64,000 nt of DNA from positions 1 to 64,000 of the forward strand of contig CACKVQ010000003.1 of the NCBI GenBank assembly GCA_902603705.1, written 5' to 3'. Made by a program: the position numbers and the translations under genes. The stretch comes from Puniceicoccaceae bacterium. GTDB taxonomy: Bacteria; Verrucomicrobiota; Verrucomicrobiia; Opitutales; Coraliomargaritaceae. How positions within the stretch are numbered: position 1 is the stretch's first letter; each line of letters opens with the position of its first letter. Shown here piece by piece: positions 48,024 to 56,133 of this stretch. Below the pieces are notes generated by a model. It had not been told where the DNA came from. It saw only the letters and a program-made list of their open reading frames with translations, and ran no database searches.

Positions 48024-49667
48024 ATGAAGTTTTTGGTTATATTACTTTTACTTTGTGCAAGTTACACGACTTGGGCTTCTTGGTCTTCCACTATTGAAGA
48101 CTTGGTACTTACTAGAGAGTTAGCAGTGCCAGTAAATCACCCGTCGCCGATTATTAATTCTGATGGTAGCGTAATGATGTTTATTAATGATAGTTCTATC
48201 ACAGCCTACGGTAAATTACCGAATTCGGACTGGAGTGTGATAGGTGAGCTTTTGATTTCTGACCCAAGGTTAAGTGACTATTCAAGTTTTGATATGCCAA
48301 TTGCAGCTAGTGCTTCATTAGAAAAATTTGTCGCTTATAGGGACTCATATGATTCTAGTTCAGGGCAATATCTTGCTCCTATAATAACTACTTTTAGTTA
48401 TTCTGATAATGGTTGGAGCATTAGTGAATCTACTCTAGGTAATTTATCTAATGTTTCTATAGAGAACTTAAGTATAAGTAAAAATGGTCAAAGAATTGCC
48501 ATTTCTTATTATAGTAATCCTATTAATAACAATTTTGCACCACCAACTTTTGCAGTTTATGAAAATCTTTTGGGGGGATGGGTACCAGTTGGTGAACCCA
48601 CTCAATTTTTTTCACATGAGATAGATAAGATACTGTTAGATGAAAATGGAGATAATCTTGTAATTATTGATCGTCCCCGTAATTGGCCAACTGCATATGA
48701 CGGTTTATCACTTATTAAAATATTCACATATTCAAACGGTACTTGGAATCAAAAAGGAAATAAAATTAATCCTTCTGGTAATTTTGATAGGCACGGAGAA
48801 GATGTGCACCTAAGCAGTGACGGCCAAAGAATCGCTATTTCATCGCCCTACGCAGATTATGAAGATGCTTACACTGCAGATAATGGGCGAGTTGATATAT
48901 ACCAATTTGATAACAGTAACTGGCAACTAATTACTCGTTTATATGGTGATGATGCAGGAGATCTTTTCGGCTTTCGTTTTAGATTTAGTGATAACGGTAA
49001 TAGAATAGCAATTGGGTCTTTTCAACATAATGAATATGTTGGTCACATAAAAGTCTTTGATTACGACTCTTCCATAAATAATTATACGCAAGTCGGTAAC
49101 GACATAAATGGTTCAGATATAGATTTTAACGATTTTGGCAATGCATATATAAGCATAGGCTTAAGATTTAATATGAGTGGGGATGGAACAACAATCATTA
49201 GTATGAGTAACCCTGATATGAATTATAGAAATTCAGATGGCATATTTACAGATACTTTAAAAACCTATGAATATAGTGCTCCAACAGATGAATCACTTGA
49301 TTCCGATGGTGATGGATTAACAAATGCTACGGAGCTCTCACTAGGAACTAATCCCAACTTAACAGATACCGATGGCGATGGATTCCCTGACGGATGGGAA
49401 GTTACTAGAAATCTTGATCCGACGGTAAATTCATCTGATTTTATTAATAATATTAATGCGTACGGGTACTATACCACCGACCAAATCAAAGACCTTCGTG
49501 CGGGCTCAACAATGATTGAAGTAGAAGACGGGCAAGCGACCTTATCAATGGAAGTAGAGCAAAGCGATGACCTAGAAATCTGGACTAGTGGAGGTACTAC
49601 AAACTTACAAGTTCCTGTTGATCCTAGTTCGGATACCAAGTTCTTCCGCTTCAAGATGGCTGAATAA
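48024..49667 (+). CDS. Large secreted beta-propeller-like protein with calcium repeats (cargo A)
   Basis: A protein of 547 residues. Signal peptide about 1-18 (MKFLVILLLLCASYTTWAS). The body carries repeated blades of the type 'x-L-S-x-D-G-Q-R-I-A-I-S' (for example HLSSDGQRIAISSPYA, FSDNGNRIAIGSFQHNEY), similar to FG-GAP or propeller repeats. Two acidic type-3 repeats (DSDGDGLTNATELSLGT, DTDGDGFPDGWEV, about 430-470) follow. The last 50 residues (DDLEIWTSGG to FFRFKMAE) are the verrucomicrobial C-terminal module. From 49518 to its stop the DNA is identical to the end of cargo B. The function is unknown; surface adhesion or matrix is possible. Confidence 0.75.
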   Translation: MKFLVILLLLCASYTTWASWSSTIEDLVLTRELAVPVNHPSPIINSDGSVMMFINDSSITAYGKLPNSDWSVIGELLISDPRLSDYSSFDMPIAASASLEKFVAYRDSYDSSSGQYLAPIITTFSYSDNGWSISESTLGNLSNVSIENLSISKNGQRIAISYYSNPINNNFAPPTFAVYENLLGGWVPVGEPTQFFSHEIDKILLDENGDNLVIIDRPRNWPTAYDGLSLIKIFTYSNGTWNQKGNKINPSGNFDRHGEDVHLSSDGQRIAISSPYADYEDAYTADNGRVDIYQFDNSNWQLITRLYGDDAGDLFGFRFRFSDNGNRIAIGSFQHNEYVGHIKVFDYDSSINNYTQVGNDINGSDIDFNDFGNAYISIGLRFNMSGDGTTIISMSNPDMNYRNSDGIFTDTLKTYEYSAPTDESLDSDGDGLTNATELSLGTNPNLTDTDGDGFPDGWEVTRNLDPTVNSSDFINNINAYGYYTTDQIKDLRAGSTMIEVEDGQATLSMEVEQSDDLEIWTSGGTTNLQVPVDPSSDTKFFRFKMAE

Positions 49668-49730
49668 AGATTCGGTACTTTTAAATCTAATAAAAAGTAG
49701 CCCTAGTTATTTTTAGGCACACAGCTATCA
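49518..49730 (+). repeat. 213-bp perfect direct repeat, copy 1
   Basis: Identical to 51773-51985 (offset 2255). It spans the last 50 codons of cargo A, its stop, a 46-base spacer and the first 16 bases of the integrase tail, then divergence starts at once. No mismatch was found by eye across the block. Confidence 0.9.
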
Positions 49731-49861
49731 ACTACAGTGTGCGTCATACTGGCGATATACATAGAACTGCTACTTGGGCAGGTAATTCACCTGCTATTAT
49801 ACGCTCGCACTATTTAGGATTAGTTGCTCACTCAGAGGCTATGAAATGTAGTTACATTTAA
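49715..49861 (+). pseudogene. Headless integrase tail 1 (48 codons)
   Basis: Reads RHTAISY-like with the changes RHTAINYSVRHTGDIH..., keeps AGNSPAIIRSHYLGLV including the catalytic Tyr, and ends in its own stop. It matches residues 335-382 of the full integrase at the same length with no gaps, but has no start or catalytic core. Its end differs (AHSEAMKCSYI), so it comes from a diverged integrase and not from a fresh copy. It is out of frame with cargo A. Confidence 0.85.
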
Positions 49862-49933
49862 GGTTCCGATAGTCTTCTTTATCATCTCTAGATTCTTCTT
49901 TCGTTTTTTTTATTTTGATTTAGAATATATATA

Positions 49934-51922
49934 GTGAAAATATTATGTCACATAGCTCTATTATCTTTGTCGTTAGAACTTTCCATATTAGCCACTCCAG
50001 ATTATAATCTTAGTGGATCTCTTACAGGTACAGGAACTAGTCAGCAACTTGGCTATAGAAATACAATTTGTCTAAGTGGGAACGGCAAAAAAATAGCATT
50101 ATTGACCAACCCAAATGGTCCATGGACAGCTAACGACAATGCATCTCATCTGAAAGTTTACACTCTAGGTAATGATACAATAGATCTATTGATTACAAAA
50201 GAGGAAATTACCAACTGGGCTGGAACTGGGCTTTCATTAAATAATGACGGAACGATCTTAGCTTTAGGTAATGGCCGAATTTATGATATTTCCTCTGGTG
50301 AATTTATTCATAAAGGTACTATTATACAAGGCGATGTAAGCTTAAATGCTGAAGGAAATAGAGTTGCTGTTGCTTCACTTGGTACATCTGAATATTTAGA
50401 AAGCCATAGTTACTTACAAAATGGTATAGTCCAAGTTTTTGAACTTATTGAAAATGATTGGGTACAAGTCGGAGAGAATATAAATAATCCTTCGCTACAA
50501 AATGAGAAATTCGGATGTAAAGTAAAATTATCTGCTAGCGGAAATGATCTTATTGTTTTTTCAGCTGGTTATGGAGAAATAGATGGAAGTAACAGTTATA
50601 GTCCTTCTAATCAGAAAGGAAAAGTTTCTATATTTACTTTTGAAAACGGTACATGGCAACATAAAGGCCAAGATATTCTGGGTGAATACGAGTTTACTAG
50701 ATTTGGTGAATCAATAGATATAAGTGAAAATGGAAATGTTATCGCAATTGGATATAGGGGAAATGGGTGGACAAGTGCAACTCCACCGCCTGGGCAAGGC
50801 TCTTATTCCTACCCTGCAAAAGTTTACGAATATTCATCTTCAAATTCAGAGTGGGTTCAAAAAGGTAGTAACTTCTATACATATGGTATAGTAGATATAG
50901 ACTCAACTGGTAATATTTTGCTTACTGGAGATGGGGCTAATAATGGATCTGGAATTGCCCGCCTTTATCAATTTGAAAATGACGACTGGAGTTTGATCAA
51001 AAGTTTTACATCTCCAGACAATGTAAACTCGTCCCACGGATATAATGTTTTAATGGATTCAAGCGGGAGTAATATAATAATTTGTCAGCCATGGTATAAG
51101 CCAGACAATCCAGATTATCGGTTAGGCAGAATTTTTTCTTACTCTACAAATAAAAACCTTTTGTTAAGTTTAAATAGTCTGTACGAATCAAATTTAAATG
51201 AGTCGGTATTTGTAAATGCTACTCCATCGGAGGGGTACCCAAGAGATTTTACCTATCAATGGTATTTCAATAACTTTCCTATACCTAGTCAATTTGGTGG
51301 AACAAGTAGCGGCTATACTATTAATGGTGATAGTATTAACAATGGGATTTGGAAAGTAATAGTTTCTAATTCTATAGATAGTATTTCGCATGAATTTGAA
51401 TACAGACTTATCGTTGATAACGACGAGGATGGAATACAAAATTTACATGAAACTAATACAGGAATTTATATAAGCCCGAGTGATACTGGTACAGATCCTG
51501 ATAATCCAGATACGGACGGAGATTCAATTTTAGATGGAACTGAAGTTACTAATGGGACTAACCCTAATTTAGCGGACACAGATTCAGACGGTTTAAATGA
51601 TTATCTAGAAGAAGTATATGGTGCAGATCCAAATTTAGCAGATACATCTGGAGATGGTCTGGAAGATGCATTAGTAGTAAATTCAGGATTTGATCCTGCA
51701 GTGGATTACAGCAATCTAATAAATATTAGCAGGCAAGGAATGGCAGACCTTCGGGTTGGCTCAACTATTATTGAAGTAGAAGACGGGCAAGCGACCTTAT
51801 CAATGGAAGTAGAGCAAAGCGATGACCTAGAAATCTGGACTAGTGGAGGTACTACAAACTTACAAGTTCCTGTTGATCCTAGTTCGGATACCAAGTTCTT
51901 CCGCTTCAAGATGGCTGAATAA
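49934..51922 (+). CDS. Large secreted beta-propeller-like protein with calcium repeats (cargo B)
   Basis: A protein of 662 residues starting with GTG at 49934. Signal peptide about 1-20 (MKILCHIALLSLSLELSIL). Repeated blades with 'D-x-S-x-x-G-N-x-I' (for example SINLNAEGNRVAVASLG-like SLNAEGNRVAVAS, DISENGNVIAIGYRGN), an immunoglobulin-like region (about 420-500), then three type-3 calcium repeats (DTDGDSILDGTEVTNG, DTDSDGLNDYLEEVYG, DTSGDGLEDALVV). The last 50 residues equal those of cargo A. Sequence relation to cargo A in the middle is weak beyond the repeat pattern. The function is unknown. Confidence 0.73.
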   Translation: MKILCHIALLSLSLELSILATPDYNLSGSLTGTGTSQQLGYRNTICLSGNGKKIALLTNPNGPWTANDNASHLKVYTLGNDTIDLLITKEEITNWAGTGLSLNNDGTILALGNGRIYDISSGEFIHKGTIIQGDVSLNAEGNRVAVASLGTSEYLESHSYLQNGIVQVFELIENDWVQVGENINNPSLQNEKFGCKVKLSASGNDLIVFSAGYGEIDGSNSYSPSNQKGKVSIFTFENGTWQHKGQDILGEYEFTRFGESIDISENGNVIAIGYRGNGWTSATPPPGQGSYSYPAKVYEYSSSNSEWVQKGSNFYTYGIVDIDSTGNILLTGDGANNGSGIARLYQFENDDWSLIKSFTSPDNVNSSHGYNVLMDSSGSNIIICQPWYKPDNPDYRLGRIFSYSTNKNLLLSLNSLYESNLNESVFVNATPSEGYPRDFTYQWYFNNFPIPSQFGGTSSGYTINGDSINNGIWKVIVSNSIDSISHEFEYRLIVDNDEDGIQNLHETNTGIYISPSDTGTDPDNPDTDGDSILDGTEVTNGTNPNLADTDSDGLNDYLEEVYGADPNLADTSGDGLEDALVVNSGFDPAVDYSNLINISRQGMADLRVGSTIIEVEDGQATLSMEVEQSDDLEIWTSGGTTNLQVPVDPSSDTKFFRFKMAE

Positions 51923-51985
51923 AGATTCGGTACTTTTAAATCTAATAAAAAGTAGCCCTAGTTATTTTTAGGCACACAGCTATCA
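51773..51985 (+). repeat. 213-bp perfect direct repeat, copy 2
   Basis: Second copy of the block at 49518-49730, again covering the C-terminal module of the secreted protein, stop, spacer and the first bases of an integrase tail. Confidence 0.9.
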
Positions 51986-52116
51986 GCTACAGGGTGCGTC
52001 AGACGGGTGATATACATAGGACAGCCACTTGGGCGGGTAATTCACCTGCTATTATTCGCTCGCACTATTTAGGATTAATTAAAAATAGCGAAGCTGTTCG
52101 GTTTTCCCATATGTAG
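51970..52116 (+). pseudogene. Headless integrase tail 2 (48 codons)
   Basis: Same 48 codons as tail 1 relative to integrase residues 335-382: RHTAISYRVRQTGDIH, AGNSPAIIRSHYLGLI with the Tyr, then a third different ending (KNSEAVRFSHM) and a stop. Reading frame is open and ungapped. It is closer to the full integrase over its first part than tail 1 is. It ends 8 bases before the stop of the convergent protease gene. Confidence 0.85.
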
Positions 52117-52123
52117 CTAGTAA

Positions 52124-52981
52124 CTACTCACTTTGAGAATTATTTAAAAGCTTAATAGCGTTGTTAATTGATACAGCAAAATTTATATTCTGAACTTGGA
52201 ATATGTTGTCTTCGTACTCAAGCGACCAAGTGGGGACTCCGATTAATTCTCCTTTATTATTCAATAGTGCTCCTCCGCTGTTACCTGAAGAAATGGGATT
52301 AGTAATCTGAATATTTTCACCTTCTTCAGTTGAGTCATAATTACGAACAGCAGATACATTTCCTATTGAAAGAGTATTTAGAAATCCTTCAGCATGCCCT
52401 ATAACGAGAGTTTTTTGTCCCACTGAAATTTCCTCAGAGTTACCTATTGGCAGAGGATCAAGATCCTCAGCATTTATCTTTAGGAAAGCGATATCTAGTT
52501 GGTCATCGTAAGCTGGAACACTTTCTACTTCGTAATGTTTTCCGTCATAAGTTGTGACTACTACCTTGTAACTTCCTTCAATTACATGAGAGTTAGTGAT
52601 AATCAAACCATCTGAAGATATAATGGAACCACTTCCGAACCCTATGTATTCCTCATCCTCTGTAGTAATGTAAACAATACTTTTGATACTTTGCTTATAG
52701 TTACTTTCATCGCTTATTGGTGATTTAATACCTTCTAGATAGACTAATTGATGTTGAAATGAGTTATCGGGGTTCTCAACTAAGCTCTGAAAATTAGGTT
52801 CTATTTCTAAGAGAAATTCCTCTATTTCTTCATCTAGTCTTAGTATGTCTTCAGGTAAAACATTATCCGTATATTCATCATAAGTGAATTCACTTATGAA
52901 AGCGAAGGCAGTTAAAATAGCTAAAATAATAACTATAGCATTAATTGTTACCTGAAAGGGAGATATAGTATTTTTGCCCAT
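52124..52981 (-). CDS. Membrane-anchored trypsin-like (S1C/HtrA-type) serine protease
   Basis: A protein of 285 residues. A single N-terminal hydrophobic helix (about 11-31, VTINAIVIILAILTAFAF) anchors it, probably with the protease outside the cytoplasm. An acidic linker (about 35-75) leads to the protease domain with a full triad: His132 in ITNSHVIEG, Asp163 in DQLDIAFLK, Ser235 in SSGNSGGALLN. No PDZ domain follows, unlike DegP. It is convergent with the integrase tail and lies upstream of a 61-residue membrane protein on the same strand. Target unknown; defence or surface processing are both possible. Confidence 0.8.
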   Translation of the reverse strand: MGKNTISPFQVTINAIVIILAILTAFAFISEFTYDEYTDNVLPEDILRLDEEIEEFLLEIEPNFQSLVENPDNSFQHQLVYLEGIKSPISDESNYKQSIKSIVYITTEDEEYIGFGSGSIISSDGLIITNSHVIEGSYKVVVTTYDGKHYEVESVPAYDDQLDIAFLKINAEDLDPLPIGNSEEISVGQKTLVIGHAEGFLNTLSIGNVSAVRNYDSTEEGENIQITNPISSGNSGGALLNNKGELIGVPTWSLEYEDNIFQVQNINFAVSINNAIKLLNNSQSE

Positions 52982-53068
52982 GAAAAATAAGGAGAATCAC
53001 TAGTAATTAAATCCTGCTTCTTTGTCAGGACCGTAAGTATTTTTACCCTTAGTATAACTACTACAGAA

Positions 53069-53254
53069 CTATATTATTAACGGTATTATACCAAATATTA
53101 AAGAAGAAAAACTAATCCATAAATTCTTAACAGACCAAAAGTCATCATCTTGTATTATTAAGTCTGCGGTCCTTACTAAACACACAAAAAATACAAAACC
53201 TATGAGGATAAGTGGTGAGCAAAATAAGAATATTTTGGATGAAGGAGTAAGCAT
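53069..53254 (-). CDS. Small two-helix membrane protein, hypothetical
   Basis: A protein of 61 residues with two hydrophobic stretches (about 8-27, FLFCSPLILIGFVFFVCL, and 44-61, ISFSSLIFGIIPLII). It is not recognised. It precedes the anchored protease by about 88 bases on the same strand. Being short, it could be a chance frame, but the two clean helices and the position support a real gene. Confidence 0.4.
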   Translation of the reverse strand: MLTPSSKIFLFCSPLILIGFVFFVCLVRTADLIIQDDDFWSVKNLWISFSSLIFGIIPLII

Positions 53255-53331
53255 TATATTAAATCAAATCTCATTTAATATATAATTAAAACTATAGTAG
53301 CAGTATGTTTGACTAAATCTACATTTAAGCT

Positions 53332-53467
53332 CTTTGTATACCTTAAGGTTACCTAGTCTTATGGTTTTCAATTTAAGGTATATTTTTTATTTTTTTATAA
53401 AAAAATAAATTAACCTAAAGTTAGCCAATAGTCTTATTAGGACTGGGTTACCTTAAGGTATACAAAG
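53332..53467. repeat. MITE-like inverted-repeat element, 136 bp
   Basis: Terminal arms of 27 bases (53332-53358 and 53441-53467) pair with two mismatches. The core is AT-rich and itself roughly palindromic around 53398. No transposase and no clear target-site duplication were found. Confidence 0.6.
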
Positions 53468-53520
53468 AAGAAACATAGGTGTCAATGCTAGGACACGATT
53501 TTTCAAAAAAAAATGAACTT

Positions 53521-53560
53521 TTTTGGGTACTCAGTAACAATTTTGGGTACTTAGTAACAA
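53521..53560 (+). repeat. Two tandem 20-bp repeats
   Basis: TTTTGGGTACTCAGTAACAA (53521-53540) and TTTTGGGTACTTAGTAACAA (53541-53560) follow head to tail with one mismatch. It may be an iteron-like or repressor site; it lies about 95 bases downstream of the stop of the small secreted protein gene at 53656. Confidence 0.6.
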
Positions 53561-53655
53561 ATTAATTCAGTAGCACCTAATTGTATTCTCAGCCCCTATT
53601 TAGGGGGAGCAATTAGGGTACATTTATCGCCTGCGAACAGCCATAAGTCCAAGTG

Positions 53656-54207
53656 CTAATTACCTATTTCAGTGACCCTTGTCCTGAAGAAAGCCTTATT
53701 ACCTCCTATTGAGGAACTATGGACAGGAGTCCATGACTGAAGGTCGTCGGAGGCTTCTACTACAATCTCGTGCGTGCCTTGTCCGACGGTCTCAGAGGGT
53801 AGAGAAACTATGTTTGCTTGCTTGTATTCTACTTCAGAGGCTCTGGTAAGCTTGTAGTTAACATACCACAGAGACGAACTAGTCCTGGGCTCATATCTTA
53901 GTTGAACTGTGGCTGGACCTACAATATGCCTGCCCGTCTCTGAACCATTATTTATTATAGTATTTCTGGTATATGCTTTCGTCGTGCCTGGGTCATAGAC
54001 TACTATCAAGCCCCATAATCCATTGTAATCGCTCCGATTCATCATCGCATCTGTATTTTGCGACAAAACATACATTATGTCGCCATCATTGAGTGTAATT
54101 ATTTCCGAATTAGTACCTGCAGGATATGTACGGAGGCTTCCATACTCAACGGCAATTAATGGGCTGAAGTGAAGCAACGCTGCAATTGTTATTAAAATAG
54201 TCTTCAT
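53656..54207 (-). CDS. Small secreted protein, island family member 1
   Basis: A protein of 183 residues with a signal peptide (about 1-18, MKTILITIAALLHFSPLIA) and the start VEYGSLRTYPAG. A beta-rich middle with the conserved TRASEVEYK precedes the C-terminal module VEASDDLQSWTPVHSSSIGG and FFRTRV. No known domain. It is seven bases downstream of a paralogue on the same strand. Its C-terminal half is close to that of the gene at 55510, and its N-terminal half is not. Confidence 0.65.
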   Translation of the reverse strand: MKTILITIAALLHFSPLIAVEYGSLRTYPAGTNSEIITLNDGDIMYVLSQNTDAMMNRSDYNGLWGLIVVYDPGTTKAYTRNTIINNGSETGRHIVGPATVQLRYEPRTSSSLWYVNYKLTRASEVEYKQANIVSLPSETVGQGTHEIVVEASDDLQSWTPVHSSSIGGNKAFFRTRVTEIGN

Positions 54208-54214
54208 GGATATT

Positions 54215-54763
54215 TTACTCAGCTATTGTTTTAATAGCTGTACGAAAGAAAGCCTGTGTGGAGCCGCTAAGTTGCGAAGTGTGTATCAAATCCCAGCTTT
54301 CCAAGTCGTCGGACCCTTCAAGTACTAGACTTAAGTTGCCGCTGCTAACTGACTCAGATGGAATAGATAAGATAGCTACGCTCTTAGTATCAATCTCTGA
54401 CTTGCGAGTCAGCTTGTAACTACAGTAATAATTAAAGCCTACATTCACTGCAGGGTGTACAAGGAAAATACGCCCAGGGCCGACAATAATTCGTTCGCTA
54501 TTAATGTTTCTAAAACCATAGTCTTGTGCACTCAAATCCAAGTCGTGGTAATCATAGGTAAAGGAAGCGCCCGTTGTTTCGTCAATGATATGATTTAAGC
54601 CCCCACCACTATAGTGAATTACCTCAAAAATGTCACCTTCCGCTAAGTCAACTGATTCTGACTCTAGCTGTGATGGAGTGGTTGTTAATCTTCCATATTC
54701 AACCGCTGAAAGTGATATGCATAGAACTGAGACAGAGACACTAAGGGATAGGAAGTATTTCAT
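54215..54763 (-). CDS. Small secreted protein, island family member 2
   Basis: A protein of 182 residues: signal peptide about 1-20 (MKYFLSLSVSVSVLCISLSA), VEYGRLTTTPSQ, a YKLTRKSEID block, and the C-terminal module EGSDDLESWDLIHTSQ ending in an FFRT strand. The promoter and signal-peptide DNA is shared with the gene at 55510 in an inverted repeat around tRNA-Ala. No known domain. Probably cotranscribed with the downstream paralogue (7 bases). Confidence 0.65.
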   Translation of the reverse strand: MKYFLSLSVSVSVLCISLSAVEYGRLTTTPSQLESESVDLAEGDIFEVIHYSGGGLNHIIDETTGASFTYDYHDLDLSAQDYGFRNINSERIIVGPGRIFLVHPAVNVGFNYYCSYKLTRKSEIDTKSVAILSIPSESVSSGNLSLVLEGSDDLESWDLIHTSQLSGSTQAFFRTAIKTIAE

Positions 54764-54949
54764 AAGTATAAGAGATTAAAATCTGGAAGTCATAATAACT
54801 ACCAAATTAGACCCCTGAGCAAATTTATTTTTCTGAGGGAAGCTGATGTATATATAATATAAAACAACTCAGCTAAGCTAACCTCCGCCCCCCTTGTTAA
54901 AAGTTTGCCTAATTCTTTGCCTAATTTCGTTGATTTTAGGCCGTTTTAC
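54693..54949. repeat. Large inverted repeat, left arm
   Basis: About 257 bases that pair with 55325-55580. The arm covers the first 24 codons and the upstream region of the gene at 54215, including a C-run near 54888-54894. Identity is high with scattered changes. It lies 150 bases from tRNA-Ala, inside the att repeat. Confidence 0.8.
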
Positions 54950-55101
54950 TTGGATTCTATACACATGCCACAATGGCATGTTCATTCAAATTAACCACAT
55001 ATAATCGTACCAAAAGGTAAACGATTAATAGGTAACCATATATGTGATAATACTTTATGGCATGCATTCTAGCAGATGTAGAAGCGGCCGACCCCATAAA
55101 T

Positions 55102-55105
<4 letters not shown>
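54764..55105. other. Noncoding gap between small secreted gene and tRNA-Ala
   Basis: No gene is supported. It contains the upstream half of the inverted repeat, the arm-type repeat at 54905-54927, and a hairpin with 8-base arms at 54963-54970 and 54974-54981. The promoter for the gene at 54215 lies here. Confidence 0.5.
54905..54927. other. Candidate integrase arm-type repeat, right
   Basis: TTGCCTAATTCTTTGCCTA followed by ATTT: the same doubled TTGCCTA as at 46768-46789 in the same orientation, about 180 bases inside the right att copy. It is mirrored at about 55350-55372 on the other side of the tRNA. Confidence 0.4.
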
Positions 55106-55181
<76 letters not shown>

Positions 55182-55509
55182 CTAAAGGAAGTATCGGAAA
55201 ATGTATTGGTAGATAGGTGCGTCAATATTAAAGCTAATTAGAGCTATTTATGTGCCTTTATTGGTGCTTTTGTTTGAGTTTATACGACTGTATGTGCCCG
55301 AGTGGCACGGTTACATTGATTTTAGTAAAAACGGCCTAAAATCAACGATATTAGGCAAAGAATTAGGCAAACTTTTAGGGGGGGGGTGGGGTTAGCTTAG
55401 CTGAGTTGTTTTATAATAAATATACATCAGCTTCCCTCAGAAAAATAAATTTGCTCAGGGGCCTAATTTGGTAGTTATTATGACTTCCAGATTTTAATTT
55501 ATTATTCCT
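55182..55509. other. Gap between tRNA-Ala and the small secreted protein gene at 55510
   Basis: No gene is supported. It holds the upstream part of the right inverted-repeat arm, an inverted copy of the TTGCCTA pair (about 55350-55372), and a run of nine G (55378-55386). The tRNA promoter, read leftward, should lie close to 55182. Confidence 0.5.
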
Positions 55510-55580
55510 ATGAAATACTTCCTATCCCTTGTTGTTTCTTTCTCAGTTCTTTGCACATCAGTCTCAGCTGTTGAATATGG
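55325..55580. repeat. Large inverted repeat, right arm
   Basis: Counterpart of 54693-54949, separated from it by 375 bases holding tRNA-Ala. It covers the leader and first 24 codons of the gene at 55510. Confidence 0.8.
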
Positions 55581-56091
55581 AATCCTATCTTTAAATAGTA
55601 ACTATGATAACTTTATAGTACTAGAAGAAGGAGATATATTAGATATATTAACTAGCTATTCAACAGTCAGCGGAGGTAATAGTGCAATGATTCTTGGTGT
55701 TTTTTATGAAACCGATAACAGCCTTCTTTTAACAAATCTCCATGGAAATAATTTATATAATAATATTGAGGGAAATATTTTGTGGAGGGAAGATTTAGCG
55801 TATACTAACAATGCTGTAAGGACACTTGCTGGGCCAATGAAAGTCTTTATTACTAAAACATCAAATTATTCGCCAATTGCATCTCTTTCATACAGGCTTT
55901 CAAAAGCCTCCGAAGTAGAATACAAAAATGTTAATATTATCTCACTTCCTTCCTCTACAGTAGGTGCAGGAACGCACGAAATTGTAGTAGAAGCCTCCGA
56001 TGACCTTCAGTCTTGGACACCTGTCCATAGTTCTTCAATCGGAGGTAATAAGGCTTTCTTCAGGACAAGGGTCACTGAAATTGGCGACTAA
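55510..56091 (+). CDS. Small secreted protein, island family member 3 (mosaic)
   Basis: A protein of 193 residues: signal peptide MKYFLSLVVSFSVLCTSVSA and VEYGIL match member 2, while from about 130 SKASEVEYKNVNIISLP and the module VEASDDLQSWTPVHSSSIGG to the end match member 1 almost residue for residue. The middle (about 25-125) is its own. The simplest reading is a fusion of the 5' end of one paralogue with the 3' end of the other after inverted duplication. It lies outside the att repeat. A protease gene follows 42 bases later. No known domain. Confidence 0.68.
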   Translation: MKYFLSLVVSFSVLCTSVSAVEYGILSLNSNYDNFIVLEEGDILDILTSYSTVSGGNSAMILGVFYETDNSLLLTNLHGNNLYNNIEGNILWREDLAYTNNAVRTLAGPMKVFITKTSNYSPIASLSYRLSKASEVEYKNVNIISLPSSTVGAGTHEIVVEASDDLQSWTPVHSSSIGGNKAFFRTRVTEIGD

Positions 56092-56133
56092 CCCTTGGTC
56101 CTTATTTTTCTTATTCTAATCTTTTCGTAATAA

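Larger units (their letters stand above)
53255..53655. other. 400-bp noncoding stretch in the island
   Basis: No gene seen. It holds the 136-bp hairpin element (53332-53467), a run of A residues (53503-53513) and two tandem 20-mers (53521-53560). Extremely AT-rich. Without a replication gene nearby, an origin is not supported. Confidence 0.6.

Noticed and set aside
53255-53655. Replication origin for the island
   Set aside because: Repeats and AT-rich DNA are present, but no Rep protein or DnaA-box set is visible.
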